Positions 8,701 through 18,200 of a DNA stretch of 64,000 bases are shown piece after piece (positions within the stretch are counted from its first letter, which is position 1; the number at the start of each line of letters is the position of its first letter). The DNA is taken from assembly GCF_004348985.1 (NCBI RefSeq), contig NZ_SMKW01000048.1:1-64000 (forward strand), in the 5' to 3' direction. Under the pieces are notes generated by a model. It was not told the DNA's origin. It did not search any database and saw only the letters and a program-made list of their open reading frames with translations. The DNA comes from Saccharopolyspora elongata. GTDB taxonomy: Bacteria; Actinomycetota; Actinomycetes; Mycobacteriales; Pseudonocardiaceae. Position numbers and translations under genes: made by a program.

Positions 8701-9772
8701 GGAGATCCGGCCGTGGCTTCGGGACGTTCTCGGCACCCGGTTCGAGCTGCGGCTCGGCGACACAATGGAGTCTGAGGTGCAGAGCCGCAAGGCGGCCACC
8801 GTGCCGAATCAGCCGGGCCGCGGTCTCACCAGCTCTGGCTTCCACTTTCTGGCTGCGCTGCCCCGGCTCGACGGCTCGTCGGAGACCGAGGACCTGGCTG
8901 CCGCGACCAAGTCGATCGTCGAGGAGATCCGCACGTTCTGGCCGGGCCGTAGCGCTCCTGGCGTCCGGTTGCTGCCGACCAAGCTCCCGGTGGTCGACTT
9001 GCCGCGTCCCGAGGGCGACCTGCGGATCTGCCTCGGCCAGGACGAGCAGCGCCTCAAGCCGGTGTGGCACGACTTCAACGTGGTGCCGCACCTGTTCATG
9101 ATGGGTGACGCGCAGACCGGCAAGACCAACGCGCTGCGGCTGGTGCTGCGATCGATCGTCGCTGCGTACCGGCCGGGCGAGGCGAAGATACTGGTCGCCG
9201 ACTCCCGCCGCGACCTCGACGGCATGGTGCCGGAGGAGTACCGCATCGGCCAGGTGGTCGGCGCGGACGCGCTGACCGATCTCGCTACCAAGGCGGCGGT
9301 GTCGCTGCACAAGCGGGTCCCCGGCGTGGACATCTCCTCAGAGCGCCTGCGCCGCCGCGACTGGTGGGAAGGGCCGCAGCTGTTCGTCGTCGTCGACGAC
9401 TACGAACTGTTCTCCAACGGCATGGGAATGGGCACGCCACTGGACACGCTGCTGCCGTTGCTGGCGCAGGGCGTCCACATCGGATTTCACCTGATCCTCG
9501 CGCGCAGCAGTGCAAACGCGTTGCGGGGCATGATGGACCCGGTCATGCGACGGCTGTGGGAGCTCGGCACTCCGGCACTGCTGTTCTCCTACCCCAAGGA
9601 GGAGGGCAAGTTCCTCGGTGAGGCCGCTCCCCGCACCCTGACACCCGGCCGCGCCCAGCTGGTGACCCGCCGCGGCGTGAAGTTGATCCAGACCGGCTTC
9701 GTACCGGTGGAAAGCTCGCAGAACGAGGACGCGATGATCCGCGGAGCGTTCTCGAGGAACGAGGACATGTGA
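5726..9772 (+). CDS. eccC: ESX FtsK/SpoIIIE-type ATPase EccC
   Basis: 1,348 aa from GTG 5726, overlapping the previous stop (GTGA). Two hydrophobic segments near residues 38-90 anchor it. Three P-loop ATPase domains follow, with Walker A motifs GATGSGKS (residue ~478), GAPMTGKS (~845) and GDAQTGKT (~1127). The first has a clear Walker B (TLLVIVDEFSELL). EccC is the motor of the type VII secretion system; the C-terminal ATPase domain binds the WXG100 export signal. Length and order (EccCa and EccCb fused) fit the single-chain form. eccD starts inside its last codon, so translation is coupled. An acidic/Lys insert (EEEEKSKGS) separates ATPase domains 1 and 2. Confidence 0.96.
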   Translation: MSTVTVKRGPRLAGPEMPEGEEALEEPPVMPEPATRDYSSVLMFVPMALGPIAMILVFSSIGSGGGSPLIFIMSGAMAIGMVTMAISQLMRNAGDRKRKLNSERRDYLRYISQLRRRARQTSDEQRVAVAWNHPDPTWLWSLASGPRLWERRGGHDDFARVRIGLGVQQAAMEFTPPATKPIEDLEPLSAISLRRFSETYRTVTGIPISVGLRSFTSVEFEGDPDAAAGLVRAVIGQLVTFHAPDELRIAVLTAPQNQADWDWVKWLPHTAHPTARDGAGPLRMLTCDHDELIELLGSEVTDRGDHDKGVLPGVAEPFIVVVAHLATIPEHSPLFGPGLRNTVLLDATGALPGGAKVLRLTCRDGDVTYPVGDETGTAKCDTLGVPQADALARVLAPKRTSGTVDVVDRPFDSDFELTTLLGIRDVHTFDINAQWRHKAPQRTRFQVPIGVTEDGEVVELDLKESAQGGMGPHGMLIGATGSGKSELLRTLVCSLAATHSSEILNFVLVDFKGGATFLGMDKLPHTSAVITNLADELPLVDRMQDALNGEMTRRQEILRESGYSSLFEYEKARTTGGQLRPLPTLLVIVDEFSELLSAKPQFMELFVSIGRLGRSLGVHLLLASQRLDEGRIHRVEGHLSYRIALRTFSSMESRSVIGVADAYELPSGPGNGYLKIDTSTLVRFKGAYVSGPCLTTAPVDGPISEEDIAAGEAVPFYTQPNPRMHEMRQIEAMEAEEKPQEEEEKSKGSANDDAPSLAEVLIGRLEGAGPAARQVWLPPLAASPSLDSLLPSVLPNPQLGMIVDDPVARGRMRVPVGLVDLPYEQMRELLIADLSGAEGHVGVVGAPMTGKSTLLRTLMLGLALTHTPEEVQFYGLDFGGGGIMSVSGLPHVGSVATRMERDRVVRTLEEVVQVLEMREAAFAEHGFESMADYRVARREGRIEDPHGEVFLIIDGWFTLRQDFGDLETKLTEIAARGLSFGIHLVVSSTRWSEIRPWLRDVLGTRFELRLGDTMESEVQSRKAATVPNQPGRGLTSSGFHFLAALPRLDGSSETEDLAAATKSIVEEIRTFWPGRSAPGVRLLPTKLPVVDLPRPEGDLRICLGQDEQRLKPVWHDFNVVPHLFMMGDAQTGKTNALRLVLRSIVAAYRPGEAKILVADSRRDLDGMVPEEYRIGQVVGADALTDLATKAAVSLHKRVPGVDISSERLRRRDWWEGPQLFVVVDDYELFSNGMGMGTPLDTLLPLLAQGVHIGFHLILARSSANALRGMMDPVMRRLWELGTPALLFSYPKEEGKFLGEAAPRTLTPGRAQLVTRRGVKLIQTGFVPVESSQNEDAMIRGAFSRNEDM

Positions 9773-11172
9773 CCGCGACCCCCGAACTGTGCCGCATCAC
9801 GGTGCTCGGTCCCAGCGGGCGGGCCGACCTCGCAGTGCCCGTTTCGACCACTGTGGCGGTGCTCCTGCCGACACTCGTGCGCCACGTCGTGCGCGACCAG
9901 GACCGGCCGCGCGACCAGGAGGAGTACGGCTCCTGGGTGTTGCAGCGCCTCGGCGACGCGCCGTTCGACCTGGGCGGCACGCCGGAGACGCTCGATTGGC
10001 TCGACGGCGAGCAGTTTCACCTGTCCCGCGCCGAGAGCCCGTTGCCCGAGCTGGATTTCGACGATGTCGCCGAGGGCATGGCGACTGCGGTCAACCGCCA
10101 GGGCAATCGGTGGAACGAGGCGGTCAACCGCCAGCTGTTTCTCAGTCTGACCGGTGTCGCGTTCGCCGCGATCGCAGTGTCGCTGTTCGGCAACTCGAGC
10201 GCGCTCGTCGCCTTGGTCACCGCCGGTGTGCTGGCCCTGGTCCTCTGCGTCGCCTCAGTGCTGGTCGCGCGGACGCTCGCGGACCGCGGTCTCGCCGCGA
10301 TCGTCGGTGTCGCCGGCTGCGTGTTCGCCGGGCTCGCCGGCGCGATCGGCGCGGCGGGTGTGGCGGGCACGCTGGGGACGGCCCCGGTCGCCGTCCTGAT
10401 CGGTGGCCTGTCGATGGGGGTCACGTCGGGCGCGCTGCTCGTGGTGCAGCGCCTGCTCGCACGGGATCTGCCGGTAGTGCCTTTCGGGTGCACAGCGTTC
10501 ACCGGCTTCGGCGCCGTGATCGCGATGTGGCTGCACCTCGGCTTGGAGCTGACCGCACTGCAGACATCCACTGTCGTGATGGTCATTTTCTTCCTGCTGT
10601 TGTTGTTCGGGCCAAAGCTGGCGACGCGCGCCGCCCGGCTGCGCGGCCCGCAGCTGCCACGCACCGCCGACGAAATGAAGATCGACATCGAGCCGATGCC
10701 CGCAGCGCAGGTGGTCGAGCAGACCGGCAACGCCGACCGCTACCTCAGCGTGCTCACCATCGGCTCTTCGGTCGTCTTCGTGCCCGCCTTCTGGTATTTG
10801 GTCCAGCGGCCCGAATGGCTCAACTACACGCTCGCCGGCCTGTTGGCGGCAGTGATACTGCTGCGGTCACGGGAGTTTCTGAACATCGGCCAGCGGACGT
10901 CCCTCGCGCTGGTCGGCGCCTGGGGCGTGCTGCTCTTGGTGATCAGCCTGCTCGCCGGGTTGAGCGACGTTTGGCGCGCGGTCGGCACGCTGGTGCTGTT
11001 GCTCGGCGCGTTGCTGCTGGTGGCGGCGGCGCTGCGGCCCGCTCACCGCCGGGTGCTGCCGATCTGGCCACACATGGCCGATGTGCTGGAGAACCTCGGC
11101 TGTCTTGCGCTGGTGCCGTTCGTGTTGCACGCGCTCGGTGTCTTCGCCTGGGCTCGTGGCCTGGCCGGGTGA
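9769..11172 (+). CDS. eccD: ESX membrane channel protein EccD
   Basis: 467 aa from GTG 9769, overlapping the eccC stop by four bases. Residues 1-~95 form the ubiquitin-like cytoplasmic domain (CRITVLGPSGRADLAVPV ... LDWLDGEQFHL). From ~residue 124 there are 11 hydrophobic segments, the expected EccD topology. EccD forms the transmembrane barrel of the ESX inner-membrane complex and contacts EccC and EccB. It is strongly Leu/Val/Ala-rich with short loops. Confidence 0.96.
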   Translation: MTATPELCRITVLGPSGRADLAVPVSTTVAVLLPTLVRHVVRDQDRPRDQEEYGSWVLQRLGDAPFDLGGTPETLDWLDGEQFHLSRAESPLPELDFDDVAEGMATAVNRQGNRWNEAVNRQLFLSLTGVAFAAIAVSLFGNSSALVALVTAGVLALVLCVASVLVARTLADRGLAAIVGVAGCVFAGLAGAIGAAGVAGTLGTAPVAVLIGGLSMGVTSGALLVVQRLLARDLPVVPFGCTAFTGFGAVIAMWLHLGLELTALQTSTVVMVIFFLLLLFGPKLATRAARLRGPQLPRTADEMKIDIEPMPAAQVVEQTGNADRYLSVLTIGSSVVFVPAFWYLVQRPEWLNYTLAGLLAAVILLRSREFLNIGQRTSLALVGAWGVLLLVISLLAGLSDVWRAVGTLVLLLGALLLVAAALRPAHRRVLPIWPHMADVLENLGCLALVPFVLHALGVFAWARGLAG

Positions 11173-11178
11173 TGCCAG

Positions 11179-12552
11179 ATGCAGACCAAGAAAGACCATG
11201 TCCACGCGTACCAGACGCTTGTCGGCAGGATGAGCGCCGCATTGCTGCTGGGTGACACCAACTACAGCGAGACCCCGGCGCGCCGCGCGCTGATGGGCCT
11301 GGTGTTCGGGTTGGTGCTCGGCCTGCTGGTGGGAGTGGGGTTCTGGGTTTACGGGTTGATCAACCCCGGCGGCAACATGGCGTGGCAGAAGCCGAACGTC
11401 ATCCTGGTGGAAAAGGAGAGCGGCGCACGATTCGTCTACCAGCGCGGCCTGCTGGTTCCGGTCATCAATCACGCTTCGGCGCTGCTGCTGCAGGGCGCGG
11501 GCGCGAAGGTCGAGACCATTTCGCGCGCGTCGCTGAGCGAGCTGGAGCGCGGCGCCCCGATCGGTATCCAGAACGCGCCCGACCCAGTTCCTGCGGCGGG
11601 TGCGCTGGTCAACACCCCGTGGCTGCTCTGCCTGCCGCGCACCGGCGGCGTCGACGTGCAGGGCGCGGGTCTGATGAGCATGAACCTCAACCCCGACGCC
11701 AAGAGCACCCCGATCGGTGAACACGAGTACATGTGGGTCGGCTCGACCTCCGGTGAACAGTACTTGGTTTGGTCGCATCGCAAGCTGAAGCTCGCGGGCC
11801 CCGCGGTCGCCGTCGCGCTTGGTCTCGGCACCGCGGCGCCGCCGACGGCGCCTCCCGCGTGGCTGGCCGCGCTGCCGGACGGGCCCGAGTTGGCGCCGGC
11901 CGTGATTCCTGACGCGGGCAGGAAGAGCATCGAGATCGCAGGGTTGAAGCAGCCGGTTGGGACGGTGTTTCGTCAGTTGGCGGGCAACGGCACGCATAAC
12001 TACACGGTGCTGCGCACCGACGGACTGGCCCCTATCTCGGGCACCGAGGCAGCGCTGCTCGAGACCTCCAGCGGGGAGCCTGCGGTCGACATCGGCGCTT
12101 CGGCGGTCGCCGGTGCGCCACGCTCCGCGGACACCTCGCTCATGCAGCGGATCCCCGACCTGCTGACCGCGACGTCCGTGCCGACGGGCGAGAAAGCGTT
12201 CTGCCTCCGGCAGGAGACCAACAACACGAACATCATCAGCGTGCCGGTCCTGGCGGAGCGCGATGACGCCTGGATCGGGATGAACGCCCAAGTCGGCGCA
12301 TACCTGAAACCAGGAATGGGGATGCTCGCCGCCTCCGTTCCAGCGCCCCCTGGTGCGGGAGCCAAGCCGGACCGGTTCCTGATCACCGACCGCGGGTTCA
12401 AGTACCAACTCACTGATGACCAGACCATCTCGGCACTCGGTTTCGGCGGCGTGCAGCCTCGCCCGGTGTCGGCCGAGGTGCTGGCGCAGATCCCGAGTGG
12501 CCCGGCGCTGAGCCGGGCTGCGGTGGGCGTTTTCGAGAAAGGACGTGGCTGA
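11179..12552 (+). CDS. eccB: ESX core complex protein EccB
   Basis: 457 aa from ATG 11179, six bases after the eccD stop. An N-terminal cytoplasmic helix (KKDHVHAYQTLVGRMSAALL) and one transmembrane segment (residues ~36-60, ALMGLVFGLVLGLLVGVGFW) are followed by the large extracytoplasmic domain. Two Cys (in LLCLPRTGGV and KAFCLRQET) match the conserved disulfide of the family. EccB caps the ESX complex on the outside and makes it multimerise. Length and topology are normal. Confidence 0.96.
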   Translation: MQTKKDHVHAYQTLVGRMSAALLLGDTNYSETPARRALMGLVFGLVLGLLVGVGFWVYGLINPGGNMAWQKPNVILVEKESGARFVYQRGLLVPVINHASALLLQGAGAKVETISRASLSELERGAPIGIQNAPDPVPAAGALVNTPWLLCLPRTGGVDVQGAGLMSMNLNPDAKSTPIGEHEYMWVGSTSGEQYLVWSHRKLKLAGPAVAVALGLGTAAPPTAPPAWLAALPDGPELAPAVIPDAGRKSIEIAGLKQPVGTVFRQLAGNGTHNYTVLRTDGLAPISGTEAALLETSSGEPAVDIGASAVAGAPRSADTSLMQRIPDLLTATSVPTGEKAFCLRQETNNTNIISVPVLAERDDAWIGMNAQVGAYLKPGMGMLAASVPAPPGAGAKPDRFLITDRGFKYQLTDDQTISALGFGGVQPRPVSAEVLAQIPSGPALSRAAVGVFEKGRG

Positions 12553-15267
12553 ATGAGCCCGCTGACCAAGCGCCGTGACGACGCCGCTGATCGGAGCATG
12601 ATCGGCCACGTGATCGGCAATGCGCACGTCGTGCGTCCGCGCCACGTGCTGCGCGACGAGATCCGGGATCTGGCGCTGGGCCTCGCCGCGGATCCCGACC
12701 ACGAGCTCGTGGTGGTCGACTTGCCGATGGACAGCTCGTTCGCGGTGTGGGAGTCGACGGCGAAGCTGCTGCCCCGCAAACGGCGCGGCGTGCGGCTGGT
12801 CATCGGCGGTCGGCGGTCCCGGGAGACCACCGCGCTCGCCGGGCAGTGGCTGTCCGAGCGCCTGAACTGTCCCGTCATCGCCCCCGACGGCTCCATCATG
12901 CGGAGCGTCGGCGGCTCACTGTTCGTCGACGCGGGCTGGGGCACCGGCTGGGTGCGCTTCCAGCCGGGCAAGCCGCCGAAACCGGACGGCAAGCGGTTCC
13001 CCCGCCCTGCCTGGGAGACGGCAGCATGTCTGATCGAGATCATGCCCACCAGCGCGGGCAGCGTCGCCGAACCACTGCCCGGTGGCGTATGGCTGCGCCC
13101 GCGAGGCCCGGAGAGCGTGCTTAGAGCCCACCGCAAGCGGCTGGTCGAGACCTTGCCGTGCCAACCCGACGTGTGCGTTGTCGTGCTCGGATGCCCTGGA
13201 GCGCCGCCGATCACCATCCAGGACATCACCCGCTTCTGGAGCTGGCTGCCCGACGAGCTGCGAGCGCAGCTGCGCCTGGCGAAGTTCGGCCCTCTCACGG
13301 TGCCCGGCAACACGTCCTACTACCAGAACATCGCCGACACACTGGGCGAGCAGATCACCTGCTACACCGGTATTCCGGTCGGCTCGCGCACCGAACCGGA
13401 GGTCTACACACTGCGAACGGACGGCACGGTCGGCTGGCGGGCGTTCGCGGAGGAGATGACCTACACCCCGGCCGTGGCGGAGGGGCTCGCGATGCCGCCA
13501 GCGCTCAGAAGCTACTGCGCCCCCGTGTTCGGCGTGAAGGAGATCGCGCCGGCCGTCTACCAGTACGCGCCGGATGTCGTGCTGGAGGTTGTGCAGTCCG
13601 GTCTGTGGTTGCGCCCGCCCTACGAGCTGCCGCACGCACCGGCGATCCGCTCGGTCGAACCGGACGCCGAGCGACACCTGGTGTTGTTCGAGGACGGCCA
13701 TGGCGATGCCTCCGGGCGGCTGCGCGAGCTTGCCGAAGACGTGCTCGGCTGCCTCGTTCCCGCGACCCGCCACCTGAGCGGTCTCGTCCGGGCCGAGTCG
13801 GTGGTGCAGCAGCGCATCGAGATCGTCGGCCAGGCACTGGGCGCGATCGAGGCGTCGCCTACCGCCGCGGCCGTCACCGCGGGCCCCGCACAGCAGAGCA
13901 CCGCCGATCCGGGGGAGCGGCCGGCACGCGAACCCGGCCAGGAGACCGACGCGCGGCAGGGTAAGGCGCCGCTTGAGTCCGACGCGCCGCTGTCGGTGGA
14001 CACGGTGACGACGCGACTGGCGAGCGTCACGCCGGAGGCGCTCTCCCCGATGGCGCCTCCAATGGACGCGACGTCGATGCAGTCCGCGTCGATGGCCGAG
14101 GCGGCCACCCACGACGCGCCGCCTGCCGTCCCGGCGCCGTCGGCCGACCCGCCCCCAGTGCCGGGTGACTCGTCCGCCGTGCAAGCCCCGGTTGCCGACC
14201 TGCCCGTGGTCGACGCCCCTGGCGCGGAGCGGCCGCGGGTGTCGCCGGTCCAGATCACCGAAGTGGCCGCGCTGCCTGCACCGCAAACCGGGCCGCCGCC
14301 TTCCGAGGTGGCGAGTGCGTCAATGCCGCCGACTGGCATCGCGGCCGCCGACGCCCCGGCAGTGACCGGGACACCGGCCGTGCAGCCCCCGGCCCAATCC
14401 GACGCGCGGCAGCAAACCGCTGCGTTCGTCACGATCGTGCAGCCCACGCCGTCGACCGCGGCCGCCGCCTTGGTGCCCAAGCGCGGCCTGGACGAGGAAC
14501 GCGCCTGGCTGCGCCGCACCCTCAGTCGCGAGTACGCCGCGGAGTCCAACTCGGTCAGTCGCGTGCTGTCCGAGCACCCCGGTTTCCAGGGCGCGCTCGA
14601 GCGGTCCTCCGGCGGTGTGCTGAGTGACGCCGTGGCGATCCGGCTCTACCTGTCCGGTGAAGGAGACGGCCTCGACCTGCAGCTGCGGATGGGCGCGGTC
14701 GGTCCCCATGTGCCGTTCGCGCGCTGCGTCGTCTCCGGTCTGAGCAGGCTGCCCTCCCACCGCGGCGCCACGGTGTTCGCCACGTCGCCGACCCCGCAGG
14801 AGTGGGAGCTGTACCGGAGCCGCAAGTTCTTCACCGAGTGGGGTTTCATCAACGCGCTGAGCGCGCCCTGCGCGAAGCAGCGGCAGACCAACGATGTGGA
14901 CGTGCTGGTGTGGTCCATGACGGCGCGCCGCACGAAGCTGCTCGAACCCGAGCTGAACCCGACCGCGGACCGAGTGCTCTTCGTGCCCGGCACCAGCTTC
15001 AAGGTCCTCGACCTCACTGAGCCGGAGGAGGGCGTGCGCGGCCAGGTGCTGTTGCGCGAGCTGGCCGCCAATGAGATCGATTCGGCCGGCCGGGTGGACG
15101 ACAACCGGGCGTCGCTCGACGAGCTGGCGCTCAACTCGCTACGCCGCTGCCTCGACAAGTGGGCCGAGGCCAAGGGCGAGGTGCGCGTCGCTGACGCCGC
15201 GGCGCCGCGGTTCAGCCTGCTGCCGGGCCTCGTCCGCACGACATCCGCGCCGGAGGAGGAACGATGA
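12553..15267 (+). CDS. ESX-locus protein with degenerate ADP-ribosyltransferase-like C-terminus
   Basis: 904 aa; ATG 12553 directly follows the eccB TGA. Residues 1-~430 are a globular region with no motif I can name (opening HVIGNAHVVRPRHVLRDEI; several WLP and GGVWLRP segments). Residues ~440-640 are a Pro/Ala/Val linker. Residues ~655-850 resemble the actinobacterial ART fold: a helical start (RAWLRRTLSREYAAESNSV), RLPSHRGATVFATSP where ART proteins carry the catalytic Arg, and VLFVPGTSFKVLDL, which in active enzymes follows the catalytic ExE pair. Here that position reads TADRVLF with no ExE, so I infer an inactive, structural ART fold. No transmembrane segment, so it is not EccE. It is coupled to the next gene by an ATGA overlap. 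Confidence 0.65.
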   Translation: MSPLTKRRDDAADRSMIGHVIGNAHVVRPRHVLRDEIRDLALGLAADPDHELVVVDLPMDSSFAVWESTAKLLPRKRRGVRLVIGGRRSRETTALAGQWLSERLNCPVIAPDGSIMRSVGGSLFVDAGWGTGWVRFQPGKPPKPDGKRFPRPAWETAACLIEIMPTSAGSVAEPLPGGVWLRPRGPESVLRAHRKRLVETLPCQPDVCVVVLGCPGAPPITIQDITRFWSWLPDELRAQLRLAKFGPLTVPGNTSYYQNIADTLGEQITCYTGIPVGSRTEPEVYTLRTDGTVGWRAFAEEMTYTPAVAEGLAMPPALRSYCAPVFGVKEIAPAVYQYAPDVVLEVVQSGLWLRPPYELPHAPAIRSVEPDAERHLVLFEDGHGDASGRLRELAEDVLGCLVPATRHLSGLVRAESVVQQRIEIVGQALGAIEASPTAAAVTAGPAQQSTADPGERPAREPGQETDARQGKAPLESDAPLSVDTVTTRLASVTPEALSPMAPPMDATSMQSASMAEAATHDAPPAVPAPSADPPPVPGDSSAVQAPVADLPVVDAPGAERPRVSPVQITEVAALPAPQTGPPPSEVASASMPPTGIAAADAPAVTGTPAVQPPAQSDARQQTAAFVTIVQPTPSTAAAALVPKRGLDEERAWLRRTLSREYAAESNSVSRVLSEHPGFQGALERSSGGVLSDAVAIRLYLSGEGDGLDLQLRMGAVGPHVPFARCVVSGLSRLPSHRGATVFATSPTPQEWELYRSRKFFTEWGFINALSAPCAKQRQTNDVDVLVWSMTARRTKLLEPELNPTADRVLFVPGTSFKVLDLTEPEEGVRGQVLLRELAANEIDSAGRVDDNRASLDELALNSLRRCLDKWAEAKGEVRVADAAAPRFSLLPGLVRTTSAPEEER

Positions 15268-18200
15268 ACCGCCAGTTGCTCGTGGTCGCCGCTGACCGGC
15301 CCGGCTCATACCCGACGATCAGCGCTGCGCTCAGGGAAGCCAGGGACGGTGCGACGATCAGCGTGCTGCCCGGACGCTACGAGGAGAACCTCGTGGTCAA
15401 CCGGATGGTGACCGTCACCGCCGAGGAGGGGCCGGGCACGGTCGAGTTGGTCGCCCGCACGGGCAGCGTCGCCATGATCGCTGCAGGCGCCGCACAGTTG
15501 TCCGGCCTCGTGCTGACGGGTGCGGACACGAGCGCCGTGGCGCTGGACATCCGCAAGGGCGAGGTCGCACTGGATGACTGCCAAGTGTCGGGCGCGTCCT
15601 GGGCGGCCGTGCTCGCCCACGGCCAGGGCTGCGCGGTGCTGCGCGGCTGCGCCGTCACCAGCAGTGGCGGCGTCGGCATCGTCGTGACGTCCTCGATGCC
15701 GAGCATGGCGGAGAACACCGAGGTCGTCGACGCGATGTCCTCGGGCATCGTGGTGACCGAGCAGGGTTCCCTTGAGCTGCGCCGGGTAACTGTGCGCAAG
15801 CCCGGGGGCAACGGCATCTGCGTCAACGGCCGCGGCCGCGTGGTGATCGAGGACTGCCAGATCGTCGAGGCGGAGAAGCCTGCGCTCGTGGTCGAACAGG
15901 AGGCGAGCGCGGAGGTCCGCGACGTCACAGTCAGCCAGAGCGCGAGCCTCGACCTGTACGTGCGCAGCACCAGCGAGGTCGTGCTCGCCGATTCTGAATT
16001 CACCGGAGCGCGTATGCAGTCGGCGCACATCGCTGGCGGGGCCTCGCCTCGGCTGCGTGGCTGCCGGTTCGCCTCGGCGGGCAGCAACGCGGTCTACGTC
16101 ACCGGCGGCTCGTCGCCGCGGTTCGACGACTGCAGGGTCACCGGCAGTCCGATCGGCGTCCTGGTGGACGCGGCGTCCCATCCGGTGTTCGGGGCGTTGC
16201 TGGTCGAGGGCACGTCGCGCGGGGCGGTGTTGGTCGACGCCGAGTCCTCGGTGGGGGTGAAGGGGCTGCGGGCGGTGCCCGAGTCCGGTCCTGCCGTCCT
16301 GGTGAAGGGCAGGTCTCGGCTGACGCTCGGCGACGCGGTGATCGAGGTTTCCGATGCCGTCGGCCTGTCGCTCTCGGAGAACTCCAGGGGGGAGCTGACC
16401 GACTTGCGCGTCACCGGCCCGGCGGCACACCTGGTGAGGCTGGAGAGCGGGGCACGCGGTGAGTTCGCGTCCACCCTGCTGCGGGGCGGCGGCTTGCGCG
16501 CCGAGGAGGCCAGTCTCACCATTCGGGACAGCGAAGTTGTCGATGCGCGGGAGGACGGCATCAGCGCGGGCACGGGCAGCAACGTGCATGTGATCCGCTG
16601 CCGGGTGCGTTCGGCGAAGCGGCACGGCGTGCACCTGCTCAGCGGGTCGCGCGGCGATGTTCGCGGCTGCGAGGTGACCGGGAGCGCGGGCGACGGCGTC
16701 CTCCTTGACACCGAGGAGGCTGTCACCGTCGCGGAGTGCACGGTCACCGGCAGCGGCGGTAGCCCGGTGCGCAAGGCGGTCGAGCACGAACGGCTGTCGG
16801 TGGCGAGCATCGTCACCGACGAGCCGCAGGCGCAGCAGCGGTCTTCGCGGCCGGCTGACGGCGCTTCCCAGCCCGGGCCCGCCTTGGGCGAGGAGCACTG
16901 GGACGGCGGTTTCGCCCCTGCAGGCGAGGACCAGCATCCGACGCTCGGTGGCGCGATGGGCGCCGAGCTGGAGGGGCCACTCGCCGAGCTGGACTCGCTG
17001 ATCGGTCTCGACGGTGTGAAGCACGAGGTGCTCGGCCTGATCAACCTGATCAAGATGACCCAGCGTCGCCAGCAGATGGGTCTGCCGATGCCACCGATGA
17101 GCAGGCACTTGGTGTTCGCGGGTCCTCCTGGCACCGGTAAGACAACGGTCGCCCGGCTCTACGGATCGGTGCTGGCGGAGCTCGGCATTCTCGCCCGTGG
17201 TCACATGGTCGAGGTCGCGCGGGCAGACCTGGTCGCCCAGTACATCGGTGCCACGGCCATCAAGACCGCCGAGGTCGTGAACAAGGCCATGGGCGGCGTG
17301 CTGTTCATCGACGAGGCGTACACCCTGTCGAGCCAGTCCGGTGGCAACGGTCCCGACTTCGGCCAGGAGGCCATCGACACGCTCATGAAGATGATGGAGG
17401 ACCACCGTGACGAGATCGTGGTGATCGTCGCGGGCTACTCCGAGCTGATGGAGCAGTTCCTGGCCTCCAACCCCGGTCTGGCATCCCGGTTCTCGAAGAC
17501 CGTCGAGTTCCCCAACTACAGCGTCGAGGAGCTGGTCACGATCACGACCAACCTCTGCCGCAAGCACTACTACGAGCTGACCGACGATGCGGTCGACGCG
17601 CTGACCGACTATTTCGAGCGCGTCCCGAAGAACGACACCTTCGGAAACGGCCGCGTGGCCCGCAAGTTGTTCGAGGCGATGGTCAGCAACCAGGCATCAC
17701 GTCTCGCGATGCAGCCGCCGTCCAAAGACACCGAGCTGAGCAGGCTCACTGCCCAGGACCTGGCGAGCGAGCTCGTGGCGCTCGGCGAGGACGCGCCCCG
17801 CGCGGCCCTCCCCGACGCAAGCACCGACCCCTCCGCCGCGGTGCAGGCGACGCTGGGCTGGCAGCGGTTCGCGGGGCTGTGCGGACTGGAGAGCGTGCGC
17901 GAGGCCGCCGGGCGCACCCTCGTGCGGCTGTGTGGGCTCAAGGCACGCAACAAAGGGCTGGGCAGACAGGCGAACGTCGTGCTGTCCGGCCGGCCGGGCA
18001 TGGGACGGCGTGCGGTCGCGTCGCTCTACGCGCAGAGTCTCACCGAGCTCAGGCTGATCAGCAGCGGTCACGTGACGCGGCTGTCGATCGGCCGCGATCT
18101 GTGTCCGCGCTGGCCGGGGCAGGCGGTGAGCCTGGTGTCGACGGCGTTCGACGAGGCGAGCGGCGGCGTGCTGCTGCTCGATGCGGACGGCGACTGGGCG

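Noticed and set aside
6776-9310. 844-codon open frame antisense to eccC
   Set aside because: eccC is clearly coding with three Walker A motifs; the antisense product has no recognisable fold.
12553-15267. EccE
   Set aside because: EccE has N-terminal transmembrane segments; this protein has none and carries an ART-like C-terminus.
15306-17567. 753-codon open frame antisense to the EccA-like gene
   Set aside because: The repeated His/Asp/Arg pattern mirrors the beta-helix repeats on the other strand; not an independent gene.
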